Shown here: in pieces, positions 1 through 5,290 of the stretch
Layout of the letters: each line of letters starts with the position of its first letter
Position numbering within the stretch: the first letter of the stretch is position 1
Assembly: GCA_946183625.1 (NCBI GenBank)
Contig: CAMHCL010000100.1
Location: forward strand, 1-5,798
Direction: 5' to 3'
From: an uncultured Lachnospiraceae bacterium
GTDB lineage: Bacteria > Bacillota > Clostridia > Lachnospirales > Lachnospiraceae
Length of the DNA: 5,798 bases
Translations under genes and position numbers: made by a program
Notes under the pieces: model-generated
Database searches by the model: none
What the model was told of the DNA's origin: nothing
Seen by the model: only the letters and a program-made list of their open reading frames with translations

Positions 1-86
1 GCCTCTTCCTTCTTTCCACATCCACTGAGCATTGATAAAGCAATAAGTCCGGCAGTAAATGCTGTAAAAAGCTTTTTCTTATTCAT
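1..86 (-). CDS. Lipoprotein, N-terminal part only (cut by window edge)
   Basis: The first 28 codons of a minus-strand gene are visible. They begin with ATG at 86-84 and run off the left edge. The peptide has a classic lipoprotein signal: a basic N-terminus (MNKKK), a hydrophobic stretch (about residues 6-20) and a lipobox LSGC with the lipidated cysteine at residue 23, followed by a charged GKKEE tether. This predicts export, lipidation at Cys23 by Lgt, cleavage by signal peptidase II and anchoring on the outer face of the membrane. The mature domain is outside the window, so function is unknown; a solute-binding protein is one of many options. The start overlaps the end of ybeY by 8 bases (ATGAATAA), which suggests translational coupling. 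An AAAGG-type SD lies inside ybeY about 14 bases upstream, rather far, so initiation may depend on ribosomes finishing ybeY. Confidence 0.85.
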   Translation of the reverse strand, partial: MNKKKLFTAFTAGLIALSMLSGCGKKEE

Positions 87-585
87 AATCTCTTGTATAT
101 CCTTTCATGTTTAATATCTCTGTCTGCTTAGCTTCCATAACTTCCCTATCCGATTCCTCTATATGATCATAACCGAATAGATGTAACATACTGTGAGCAG
201 TCAGAAATGCAACTTCCCTAAAAACACTATGACCGTAGTCTTTTGCCTGTTCCTCCACCTTCTCTAATGAAATGACTATATCCCCTAATATAAGATCTCC
301 AGAGTCCATATCTATATACAGATCAGGACTGCTTTTTACGACAGAAAAATCTGCAGGAGTTTCATAGTCAATCATTGGAAATGACAAAACATCCGTTGGA
401 CTATCTATATCACGGGTTTCTTTATTAATAGCCTGTATACCATCATTATCAGTAAATGTAACACTGACCTCACACTCATAAGGGCATCCAACGTATTCGA
501 TAGATGCATATATTATATCCTGAATTATTGCTTCATATCTGTCAGGATAACTTATGGATGAGTCATTAGATATACATATATTCAT
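79..585 (-). CDS. ybeY: Endoribonuclease YbeY (rRNA maturation factor)
   Basis: A 168-residue protein of normal length for the UPF0054/YbeY family, a zinc metalloprotein in the cytoplasm needed for 16S rRNA 3' end maturation and 70S ribosome quality control. The diagnostic zinc motif is present near the C-terminus as HSMLHLFGYDH (residues 131-141), supplying His131, His135 and His141. Upstream are the other family signatures: the N-K-x-x-R-x-x-D-x-x-T-D-V-L-S-F-P block (residues 54-70) and LGDIVIS (100-106). The motif usually starts HG; here it is HS, which I regard as a tolerated variant. The ATG at 585-583 is preceded by a GGGAG SD about 7 bases away. It follows phoH by 60 bases, and that gap holds a strong promoter, so it can be transcribed independently of phoH. 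Its 3' end overlaps the lipoprotein gene. Confidence 0.96.
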   Translation of the reverse strand: MNICISNDSSISYPDRYEAIIQDIIYASIEYVGCPYECEVSVTFTDNDGIQAINKETRDIDSPTDVLSFPMIDYETPADFSVVKSSPDLYIDMDSGDLILGDIVISLEKVEEQAKDYGHSVFREVAFLTAHSMLHLFGYDHIEESDREVMEAKQTEILNMKGYTRDYE

Positions 586-614
586 AAAGTATCTCCCATT
601 AGTTCAACATATGA

Positions 615-643
615 ATTATACACTAATAAGTAAGTATTATCAA
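615..643 (-). promoter_or_regulatory. Sigma-A promoter for ybeY
   Basis: On the minus strand the phoH-ybeY gap reads TTGATA (638-643), a 17-base spacer, then TATAAT (615-620). The -35 matches the consensus at 5 of 6 bases, the -10 at 6 of 6, and the spacer is optimal. Transcription would begin near 608, giving a short leader of about 23 bases that contains the ybeY SD. No hairpin terminator follows phoH, so ybeY is probably fed both by phoH read-through and by this promoter. Confidence 0.72.
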
Positions 644-645
644 CT

Positions 646-1656
646 TTAACTCTTTTTAAAATCACCTTTTTTACGGGGATTCTCATGTCTTTTAGATGAC
701 GCATCATACTTTTCATAAGCTTCAACTATCTTCTGTACAAGTGGATGTCTCACTACATCCTTACTTGTCAAAGTGCAGATAGCTATACCATCTATATTCC
801 TACATACTCTGAGAGCCGTATCAAGACCAGATCTGGTGCCCTGAGACAAATCCTTCTGTGACTGGTCACCGGTAATAATAGCCTTAGATCCGAAGCCTAT
901 ACGAGTCAGAAACATTTTCATCTGTGACTCTGTTGTATTCTGAGCTTCATCAAGAACAATAAAGGCGTTGTCCAGAGTGCGGCCTCTCATGTATGCAAGA
1001 GGCGCCACTTCAATAAGCCCCTTTTCCATATTCTTCTGAAAGCTCTCAGCTCCCATTATCTCATATAGTGCATCATAAAGTGGTCTTAAGTATGGATCAA
1101 TCTTGCTTTGAAGATCACCCGGCAGGAAGCCTAGACGTTCTCCGGCTTCAATAGCTGGTCTTGTAAGTATGATTCTCTCCACATCACCCTTCTTAAAAGC
1201 TGTGATAGCCTTAGCCATGGCAAGATAAGTTTTACCTGTACCAGCAGGGCCTGTACCAAATACTATCATCTCATTATCAATAGCATCTACATACTGTTTC
1301 TGACCATGTGTCTTAGGTCTTATCGGTCTGCCAGCTAATGTATGGCATATGATATCCTTATCTGTATCAAGCTCTGAAATAGTATGATCACTGCCTTCCA
1401 ATACAAGTCTTATGGAATAATCAACATTCTGATCTGTAATATCACTACCATTCTTGCAAATGACCAGTAGATCCTTGATGACTCTTTCAGCGCCATCAAC
1501 ACCAGTTTCTTCACCTTCTATGATCAGGTCTTCACCCCTATAGACATATGTAATGCCAAAGGACTTCTCTATCTTACGTATATTTTTATCAAATTGACCG
1601 AAAACAGCCTGAATGGCTCTGTCATCAATCTTGATACTGGAACTTTTATACGACAT
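646..1656 (-). CDS. phoH: PhoH family ATPase
   Basis: A 336-residue protein of typical length for the PhoH/PhoL (YbeZ) family, cytoplasmic P-loop NTPases linked by gene neighbourhood and interaction studies to YbeY and RNA metabolism. The N-terminus (about residues 8-65) resembles the small KH-like RNA-binding domain of PhoH-like proteins. The ATPase domain shows Walker A GPAGTGKT (136-143), the LTRPAIEAGERLGFLPGD segment (164-181) characteristic of PhoH, Walker B FIVLDEAQN (232-240, Asp236-Glu237) and a sensor-like ITGDQSQ (261-267). The C-terminal tail is basic and probably disordered. The start at 1656-1654 has a strong GGGAGG SD only 4 bases upstream. That SD directly follows the U-tract of the rpsU terminator, so expression probably depends on read-through from rpsU or on a promoter inside rpsU that I cannot identify. 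The pgpH (7TM-HD) gene found between phoH and ybeY in Bacillus is absent here. Confidence 0.96.
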   Translation of the reverse strand: MSYKSSSIKIDDRAIQAVFGQFDKNIRKIEKSFGITYVYRGEDLIIEGEETGVDGAERVIKDLLVICKNGSDITDQNVDYSIRLVLEGSDHTISELDTDKDIICHTLAGRPIRPKTHGQKQYVDAIDNEMIVFGTGPAGTGKTYLAMAKAITAFKKGDVERIILTRPAIEAGERLGFLPGDLQSKIDPYLRPLYDALYEIMGAESFQKNMEKGLIEVAPLAYMRGRTLDNAFIVLDEAQNTTESQMKMFLTRIGFGSKAIITGDQSQKDLSQGTRSGLDTALRVCRNIDGIAICTLTSKDVVRHPLVQKIVEAYEKYDASSKRHENPRKKGDFKKS

Positions 1657-1667
1657 ATAACCTCCCT

Positions 1668-1703
1668 GAAATAATAAAACGCCACGAGGAAACCCTCGTG
1701 GCG
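1668..1703 (-). terminator. Rho-independent terminator after rpsU, upstream of phoH
   Basis: A perfect 10-bp GC-rich stem (1680-1689 pairing with 1694-1703) closes a 4-base loop. On the minus strand it is followed by TTTTATTATTT (1679-1669), an interrupted U-tract. It begins 7 bases after the rpsU stop codon. The T-run ends just before the phoH SD at 1661-1666, so it would act as a partial terminator that lowers phoH relative to rpsU. On the plus strand the stem is followed by AATAAGATTACTT, not a T-tract, so it works in one direction only. Confidence 0.9.
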
Positions 1704-1710
1704 AATAAGA

Positions 1711-1887
1711 TTACTTATACTTACGCTTTCTTGCAGCTTCAGACTTCTTCTTACGTCTTACAGAAGGCTTCTCGTAGTGTTCTCTCTTACGAATCTCCTG
1801 CTGTATACCTGCTTTAGCACAGTTTCTCTTAAATCTTCTAAGAGCGCTATCTAAAGTTTCATTCTCTTTTACAACTACACTAGACAT
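1711..1887 (-). CDS. rpsU: 30S ribosomal protein bS21
   Basis: A 58-residue, strongly basic protein that matches bS21 throughout: it starts MSSVVVKENETLDSALRRFK and ends in the Lys/Arg-rich tail RRKKKSEAARKRKYK. Full length for a Firmicute bS21. bS21 joins the small subunit late, near the 16S rRNA 3' end that carries the anti-SD, and supports translation initiation. The ATG at 1887-1885 is preceded by an unusually long SD, GGAGGGAGGG (1895-1904 region), about 8 bases upstream. The gene has its own consensus promoter and a leader of about 76 bases that can sequester the SD (see the leader entry), and it ends in an intrinsic terminator. It is first in the rpsU-phoH-ybeY block. Confidence 0.97.
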   Translation of the reverse strand: MSSVVVKENETLDSALRRFKRNCAKAGIQQEIRKREHYEKPSVRRKKKSEAARKRKYK

Positions 1888-1899
1888 TCTATCAACCCT

Positions 1900-1964
1900 C
1901 CCTCCAGTTGTGGATTTGATGTGCGAATATCATAAACAACTGACGGGCTTACCAAAATCGCACA
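1900..1964 (-). promoter_or_regulatory. Candidate pseudoknot in the rpsU 5' leader that sequesters the SD
   Basis: On the rpsU mRNA two interleaved helices can form. Helix 1 pairs UGUGCGA (1964-1958) with UCGCACA (1926-1920), 7 perfect pairs. Helix 2 pairs CCCGUCAGUUGU (1947-1936) with ACAACUGGAGGG (1911-1900): 10 Watson-Crick pairs, one G-U and one G-A mismatch out of 12. The order 1a-2a-1b-2b is that of an H-type pseudoknot, with connecting loops of 10, 9 and 8 bases. The 3' half of helix 2 is the first half of the rpsU SD. Helix 1 starts at or one base from the transcription start predicted from the promoter. The pairings are read directly from the sequence. That they regulate rpsU, perhaps by feedback from free bS21, is inference. 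I do not recall a described family matching it. Confidence 0.6.
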
Positions 1965-1970
1965 GATTTG

Positions 1971-1998
1971 ATTATATCATATATCAAGTATCTGTCAA
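1971..1998 (-). promoter_or_regulatory. Consensus sigma-A promoter for rpsU (extended -10)
   Basis: The minus strand carries TTGACA (1993-1998), a 16-base spacer and TATAAT (1971-1976). Both hexamers match the consensus perfectly, and the -10 has the extended TGn element (TGATATAAT). Transcription should start near 1964-1963. This is the strongest promoter in the window, as expected for an abundant ribosomal protein. Confidence 0.88.
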
Positions 1999-2045
1999 GG
2001 TTAATTGATTATTTATATTTAATTGTCTCTAAATATGGTTCAATA

Positions 2046-2074
2046 TTGTATAAATAATAGATTTAATATATACT
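2046..2074 (+). promoter_or_regulatory. Possible promoter for the double-glycine leader peptide gene
   Basis: TTGTAT (2046-2051), a 17-base spacer and TATACT (2069-2074) form a plausible but weak sigma-A site: -35 matches 3 of 6, -10 matches 5 of 6. It would give a leader of about 85 bases. The region is very AT-rich, so chance matches are likely and other placements are possible. Some promoter is needed here because the gene is alone on its strand and diverges from rpsU. Confidence 0.35.
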
Positions 2075-2153
2075 CAAAATATGATCAAATCAATAGACAA
2101 CTCGTGAACTTACAGCAAAGATAATGAACGTCACCATTAATATCATCAAAAAA

Positions 2154-2159
2154 AAGGAG
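2154..2159 (+). promoter_or_regulatory. Shine-Dalgarno that fixes the start of the peptide gene
   Basis: AAGGAG lies 6 bases before the ATG at 2166, ideal spacing. An in-frame ATG at 2124 has only a weak AAAG upstream and would add 14 residues with no leader-like character. The start at 2166 gives a normal double-glycine leader, so it is preferred. Confidence 0.85.
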
Positions 2160-2165
2160 AAAAAT

Positions 2166-2486
2166 ATGGAAAAGAATTTTGGCGAAGACAAAATAAACAA
2201 ATTAGATGTGGATCAGCTATCTGAAGTAAGCGGTGGAACTACTGGTTATGAGAATTTTAAAACATATGTACGTCTTGTAAAAAAAGTCCAGGCTGCCGCC
2301 ATGCAAAATGGATACAGAACAGCATGTTGTCCAGAATGTGGTTGGGAACTCGAGTTGGTAACTTTATACGCAAAAAGTAACGACTATGAAAACCGTGATG
2401 CAAATAATGATATGTTGTGGTGTCATTCATGTAATGCTCACAACAAAGCTGAAAAATGGGTAATTAACAGTTTTAATAGTAAGTAA
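2166..2486 (+). CDS. Double-glycine leader peptide (bacteriocin/RiPP-like) with zinc-ribbon-like core
   Basis: A 106-residue protein I cannot assign to a named family. Residues 1-24 look like a double-glycine leader: a charged start, then KLDVDQLSEVSGG, with the hydrophobic spacing (Leu13, Leu18, Val21) and terminal Gly23-Gly24 cut by C39 peptidases of bacteriocin ABC exporters. The 82-residue remainder begins TTGYENFK. It has a basic, possibly helical stretch (about 31-50), then CCPECGW (Cys54, Cys55, Cys58) and, 27 residues after the first CxxC, CHSC (Cys86, Cys89). The two CxxC knuckles suggest a zinc ribbon or two disulfides. It has no membrane segment and is larger and more polar than usual class II bacteriocins. 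No exporter, immunity or modification gene is in the window, so export would rely on genes elsewhere. It is the only plus-strand gene, divergent from rpsU and convergent with alaS. Alternatives are a secreted signalling or zinc-binding peptide, or a RiPP precursor modified at its cysteines. Confidence 0.8.
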   Translation: MEKNFGEDKINKLDVDQLSEVSGGTTGYENFKTYVRLVKKVQAAAMQNGYRTACCPECGWELELVTLYAKSNDYENRDANNDMLWCHSCNAHNKAEKWVINSFNSK

Positions 2487-2515
2487 TAATTATTTGAAGT
2501 CTGATTTATGTGTTA

Positions 2516-2575
2516 AAAATGAGGACGGGGGTTGTTCCCAATATGGGAATAAATCCCGTCCTCATTTTCTTATTT
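2516..2575. terminator. Nested bidirectional terminator between the peptide gene and alaS
   Basis: A perfect 14-bp stem (2516-2529 with 2555-2568) encloses 25 bases that contain a second hairpin, TTCCCA (2535-2540) with TGGGAA (2544-2549). On the plus strand the stem runs into TTTTCTTATTTTT. On the minus strand its A-rich left arm supplies TTTTTAA after the stem. It lies 30 bases after the peptide gene stop and 7 bases after the alaS stop, so it can end both convergent transcripts. Confidence 0.9.
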
Positions 2576-5230
2576 TTAACCCACCTGTTTCTTAACTTCT
2601 TCAACACCTGCACTTAGTGCATCCTGTATCTTGGAAGCATCCTTACCACCAGCCTGAGCCATATTAGGACGACCACCACCGCCGCCACCTACGATAGGCG
2701 CAATAGTTTTAATTATATTGCCCGCATGTACACCTGCTGCAACAGCATCATCTGATGCCATTACTATAAGGCTGACCTTGCCGCCAAGATCTGAAGCCAT
2801 GATAACTACTGCATTACCAAGCTTTGCCTTATAATCATCGCCAAGATTTCTGAGGGCGTTTGGATCAACTCCCTGAACAGCCATAGGAAGAACCTTAACA
2901 TCTCCTACTTCAACAACTGCATCTTCAGCACTTGAAGCAGCTGCTTTAGCCATCTTATCCTTTAAGCTCTGGTTTTCAGACTGAAGACTCTTAATCTCAT
3001 CCATCAGTGACTGTATCTTATCAACCAGCTTACCAGGTTCTGTCTTAGCAGCCTTAGCAGCCTCGTTAAGTCTAGCTTCAACCTCTGCATAATAAGCTGC
3101 AGCGCCAACAGATGTAAGTGCTTCTATACGTCTTACTCCGGCAGCTATACCCTGTTCAGATACAATTTTAAATGTACCGATAACACTTGTATGAGGTACA
3201 TGAGTACCACCACAGAGTTCTATAGACCAGTCGCCCATATTTACAACACGAACTTCCTCGCCATACTTCTCGCCGAAAAGCGCCATGGCACCAGTTTTCT
3301 TAGCCTCATCAAGGCTCATAACCTGAGTATTAACCTTCAGGTCATCACTGATTTCTTTATTAACGATTTCTTCAACCTGTCTTATCTCATCAGGAGTCAT
3401 AGCCTGATTATGTGAGAAGTCGAATCTCAGTCTTCCATCTGTAACAAGTGAACCAGCCTGCTCAACATGATCTCCAAGAACAGTCTTAAGAGCCTTCTGA
3501 AGAAGGTGTGTAGCTGAATGGTTCTTACAGATAAGTGCACGTCTGTCAGCATCGACCTTAAGTGCAGCATCGCTGCCAGTCTTAATAGTTCCGCTTATAA
3601 CTGTACCAACATGAGCCACTCTGTCGCCCTTAAGCTTTACAGTATCCTCAACTTTGAATGTACCATCAGCTGTTTCGATAACACCTGTATCAGCTGTTTG
3701 ACCACCCATAGTTGCATAGAAAGGTGTCTTATCAACAATGATAGTACCCTTGGTTCCTTCTGCTATAGAATCAGCCATAGCTTCATCTGTAGCAACAGCA
3801 ACTATCTTTGCTGTATCCTCAGTCTTATCATATCCTGTAAATACAGTTGTTACATCATCTGCAAGTGATGCAAATACATCTTCTCCGGCAACTAAAGTCT
3901 GAGAGAAGTTCTGATTTTCTCTAGCTTTCTGCTTAGCAGATTCCATAGCCTTCTCGAAACCAGCCTCATCAACAGAAAGGCCTTCCTCATCTGCCATTTC
4001 TACAGTAAGTTCGATTGGGAATCCAAATGTATCATAGAGATAAAACGCTGAATCACCATCTATCTCCTTTGCTCCGGCGCTCTTCTTCTCATCAAGAATC
4101 TTAGTAAATTCCTTCATACCATTCTCAAGAGTACTCTCGAAACGTGATATTTCCTTACCAAGCTCTGTTATTATGAACTCTTCATTCTTTGTAAGAAGTG
4201 GATAGCTGTCATCATAAACTTTTTCTATATAAATCTTGGCCAGTTCCAGGAGGTTCTCTTTATTAAGGCCAAGTGTACGTCCATGTCTTACAGCTCTTCT
4301 GATAAGTCTTCTAAGAACATATCCTGCTCCTACATTTGATGGAAGCAGTTTAGCAGCATCACCGATCAGCATAACGCTTGTACGCATGTGATCAGCAAGG
4401 ATTCTCATTGACTTAGTCAGTTTCTCATCAGCTTCGTACTTTGTACCTGATTTACTCTCTATAAATGCAATAGCATCAGTGAAGAGGTCAGTCTGGTATA
4501 CATCCTTTGTTCCATTAAGGAATGCAAGGATTCTCTCAAGTCCCCAGCCTGTATCTACATTCTTCTGCTTAAGTGGAGTAAGTGTGCCATCATGATGTTT
4601 TTCATACTGCATGAATACATCATTACCAAGCTCTGTATACTTTCCACAATCACAGCCAGGGCCGCAATCAGGGCCACAGTCTGGAACATCAGCTATATAG
4701 AACATTTCACTATCAGGACCACATGGGCCATATTCCAGTCCCCACCAGTTGTCCTTTGCTGGAAGGTAATGGATATTCTCAGGCTTAAATCCTGATGCTA
4801 TACGGAACTGAGCACCTTCCTCGTCGCGAGGAGCATTCTCATCACCTGCAAATACTGTTGATGCCAGATGATCCTTATCAAAACCAAAAACTTCAGTAAG
4901 CAGCTCATAGCTCCACTTACATCTCTCTTCCTTGAAATAATCTCCGAGACTCCAGCTTCCCATCATCTCGAAAAATGTAACGTGGCTCTTGTCACCAACT
5001 GAATCTATATCATTAGTACGAACACAGCCCTGTACATTACAGAGTCTGGTTCCCATAGGATGCTTCTCACCAAGAAGATATGGCATCAGCGGCTGCATTC
5101 CAGCTACGTTGAACATAACGCCAGTAGAACCATCAGACACAAGTGATACTGCACCTACATCTACATGACCTCTCTCCTTATAAAAGTCAATCCAGGTTTT
5201 TCTAAGTTCTTTAGAAGTAAACTGTCTCAT
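2576..5230 (-). CDS. alaS: Alanyl-tRNA synthetase
   Basis: An 884-residue class II synthetase that charges tRNA-Ala and clears mischarged Ser/Gly; full length for bacterial AlaRS. Domains in order: aminoacylation core with motif 2 HVTFFEMMGSWSLGDYFK (83-100) and motif 3 GWGLERILAFLNG (228-240); tRNA-recognition helices (about 245-460); editing domain with zinc residues HSATH (His571, His575) and CGGTH (Cys673, His677); a coiled coil (about 712-765); and a C-Ala domain with the glycine-rich GGGGGGRPNMAQAGG (848-862). The core carries a Cys-rich insert (Cys185, 189, 193, 195), and the bases before motif 2 code for a shorter segment than in E. coli, which I recall as a recurrent bacterial subtype. 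The start at 5230 is chosen because AGGAG (5240-5244) lies 9 bases upstream. The in-frame ATG at 5266 has no SD and adds 12 atypical residues. No T-box leader fits in the 60-base gap from hisIE. Confidence 0.97.
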   Translation of the reverse strand: MRQFTSKELRKTWIDFYKERGHVDVGAVSLVSDGSTGVMFNVAGMQPLMPYLLGEKHPMGTRLCNVQGCVRTNDIDSVGDKSHVTFFEMMGSWSLGDYFKEERCKWSYELLTEVFGFDKDHLASTVFAGDENAPRDEEGAQFRIASGFKPENIHYLPAKDNWWGLEYGPCGPDSEMFYIADVPDCGPDCGPGCDCGKYTELGNDVFMQYEKHHDGTLTPLKQKNVDTGWGLERILAFLNGTKDVYQTDLFTDAIAFIESKSGTKYEADEKLTKSMRILADHMRTSVMLIGDAAKLLPSNVGAGYVLRRLIRRAVRHGRTLGLNKENLLELAKIYIEKVYDDSYPLLTKNEEFIITELGKEISRFESTLENGMKEFTKILDEKKSAGAKEIDGDSAFYLYDTFGFPIELTVEMADEEGLSVDEAGFEKAMESAKQKARENQNFSQTLVAGEDVFASLADDVTTVFTGYDKTEDTAKIVAVATDEAMADSIAEGTKGTIIVDKTPFYATMGGQTADTGVIETADGTFKVEDTVKLKGDRVAHVGTVISGTIKTGSDAALKVDADRRALICKNHSATHLLQKALKTVLGDHVEQAGSLVTDGRLRFDFSHNQAMTPDEIRQVEEIVNKEISDDLKVNTQVMSLDEAKKTGAMALFGEKYGEEVRVVNMGDWSIELCGGTHVPHTSVIGTFKIVSEQGIAAGVRRIEALTSVGAAAYYAEVEARLNEAAKAAKTEPGKLVDKIQSLMDEIKSLQSENQSLKDKMAKAAASSAEDAVVEVGDVKVLPMAVQGVDPNALRNLGDDYKAKLGNAVVIMASDLGGKVSLIVMASDDAVAAGVHAGNIIKTIAPIVGGGGGGRPNMAQAGGKDASKIQDALSAGVEEVKKQVG

Positions 5231-5239
5231 TTTCTTTTG

Positions 5240-5244
5240 CTCCT
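5240..5244 (-). promoter_or_regulatory. Shine-Dalgarno that fixes the alaS start
   Basis: The minus strand reads CAGGAGCAAAAGAAAATG, placing AGGAG 9 bases before the ATG at 5230. It supports this start over the upstream in-frame ATG at 5266, which has no purine-rich site. The whole gap 5231-5290 shows no hairpin terminator and no convincing promoter, so alaS is probably co-transcribed with hisIE. Confidence 0.8.
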
Positions 5245-5290
5245 GTATAATATTATTTCTTTGCATTATTATCGAATATGTAACTAAGGA

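Noticed and set aside
171..195. YbeY zinc motif starting HS rather than HG as a possible loss of function
   Set aside because: All three zinc histidines are intact, and the Gly-to-Ser change is a small, tolerable substitution.
2001..2025. Direct repeat TTAATTG (2001-2007 and 2019-2025) as an operator of the kind found near bacteriocin genes
   Set aside because: Only 7 bases, 18 bases apart, in very AT-rich DNA. LytTR-type operators usually have longer repeats about 21 bases apart, so chance is likely.
2034..2050. Palindrome CAATATTG and short AATAT inverted repeats as regulator sites
   Set aside because: Short and expected by chance in this AT-rich intergenic region.
2124..2165. Upstream in-frame ATG extending the peptide gene by 14 residues
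   Set aside because: Weak SD, while the ATG at 2166 has an ideal AAGGAG and gives a standard double-glycine leader.
3191..4795. Plus-strand open frames at 3191-3415, 3518-3868 and 4592-4795
   Set aside because: All lie antisense within the well-supported alaS gene, have no SD site and encode low-complexity Cys/Ser/Ile-rich peptides with no family resemblance. They are shadows.
5231..5266. Upstream in-frame ATG extending AlaRS by 12 residues
   Set aside because: No SD before 5266, the added residues are not typical of the family, and the AGGAG at 5240-5244 points to 5230.
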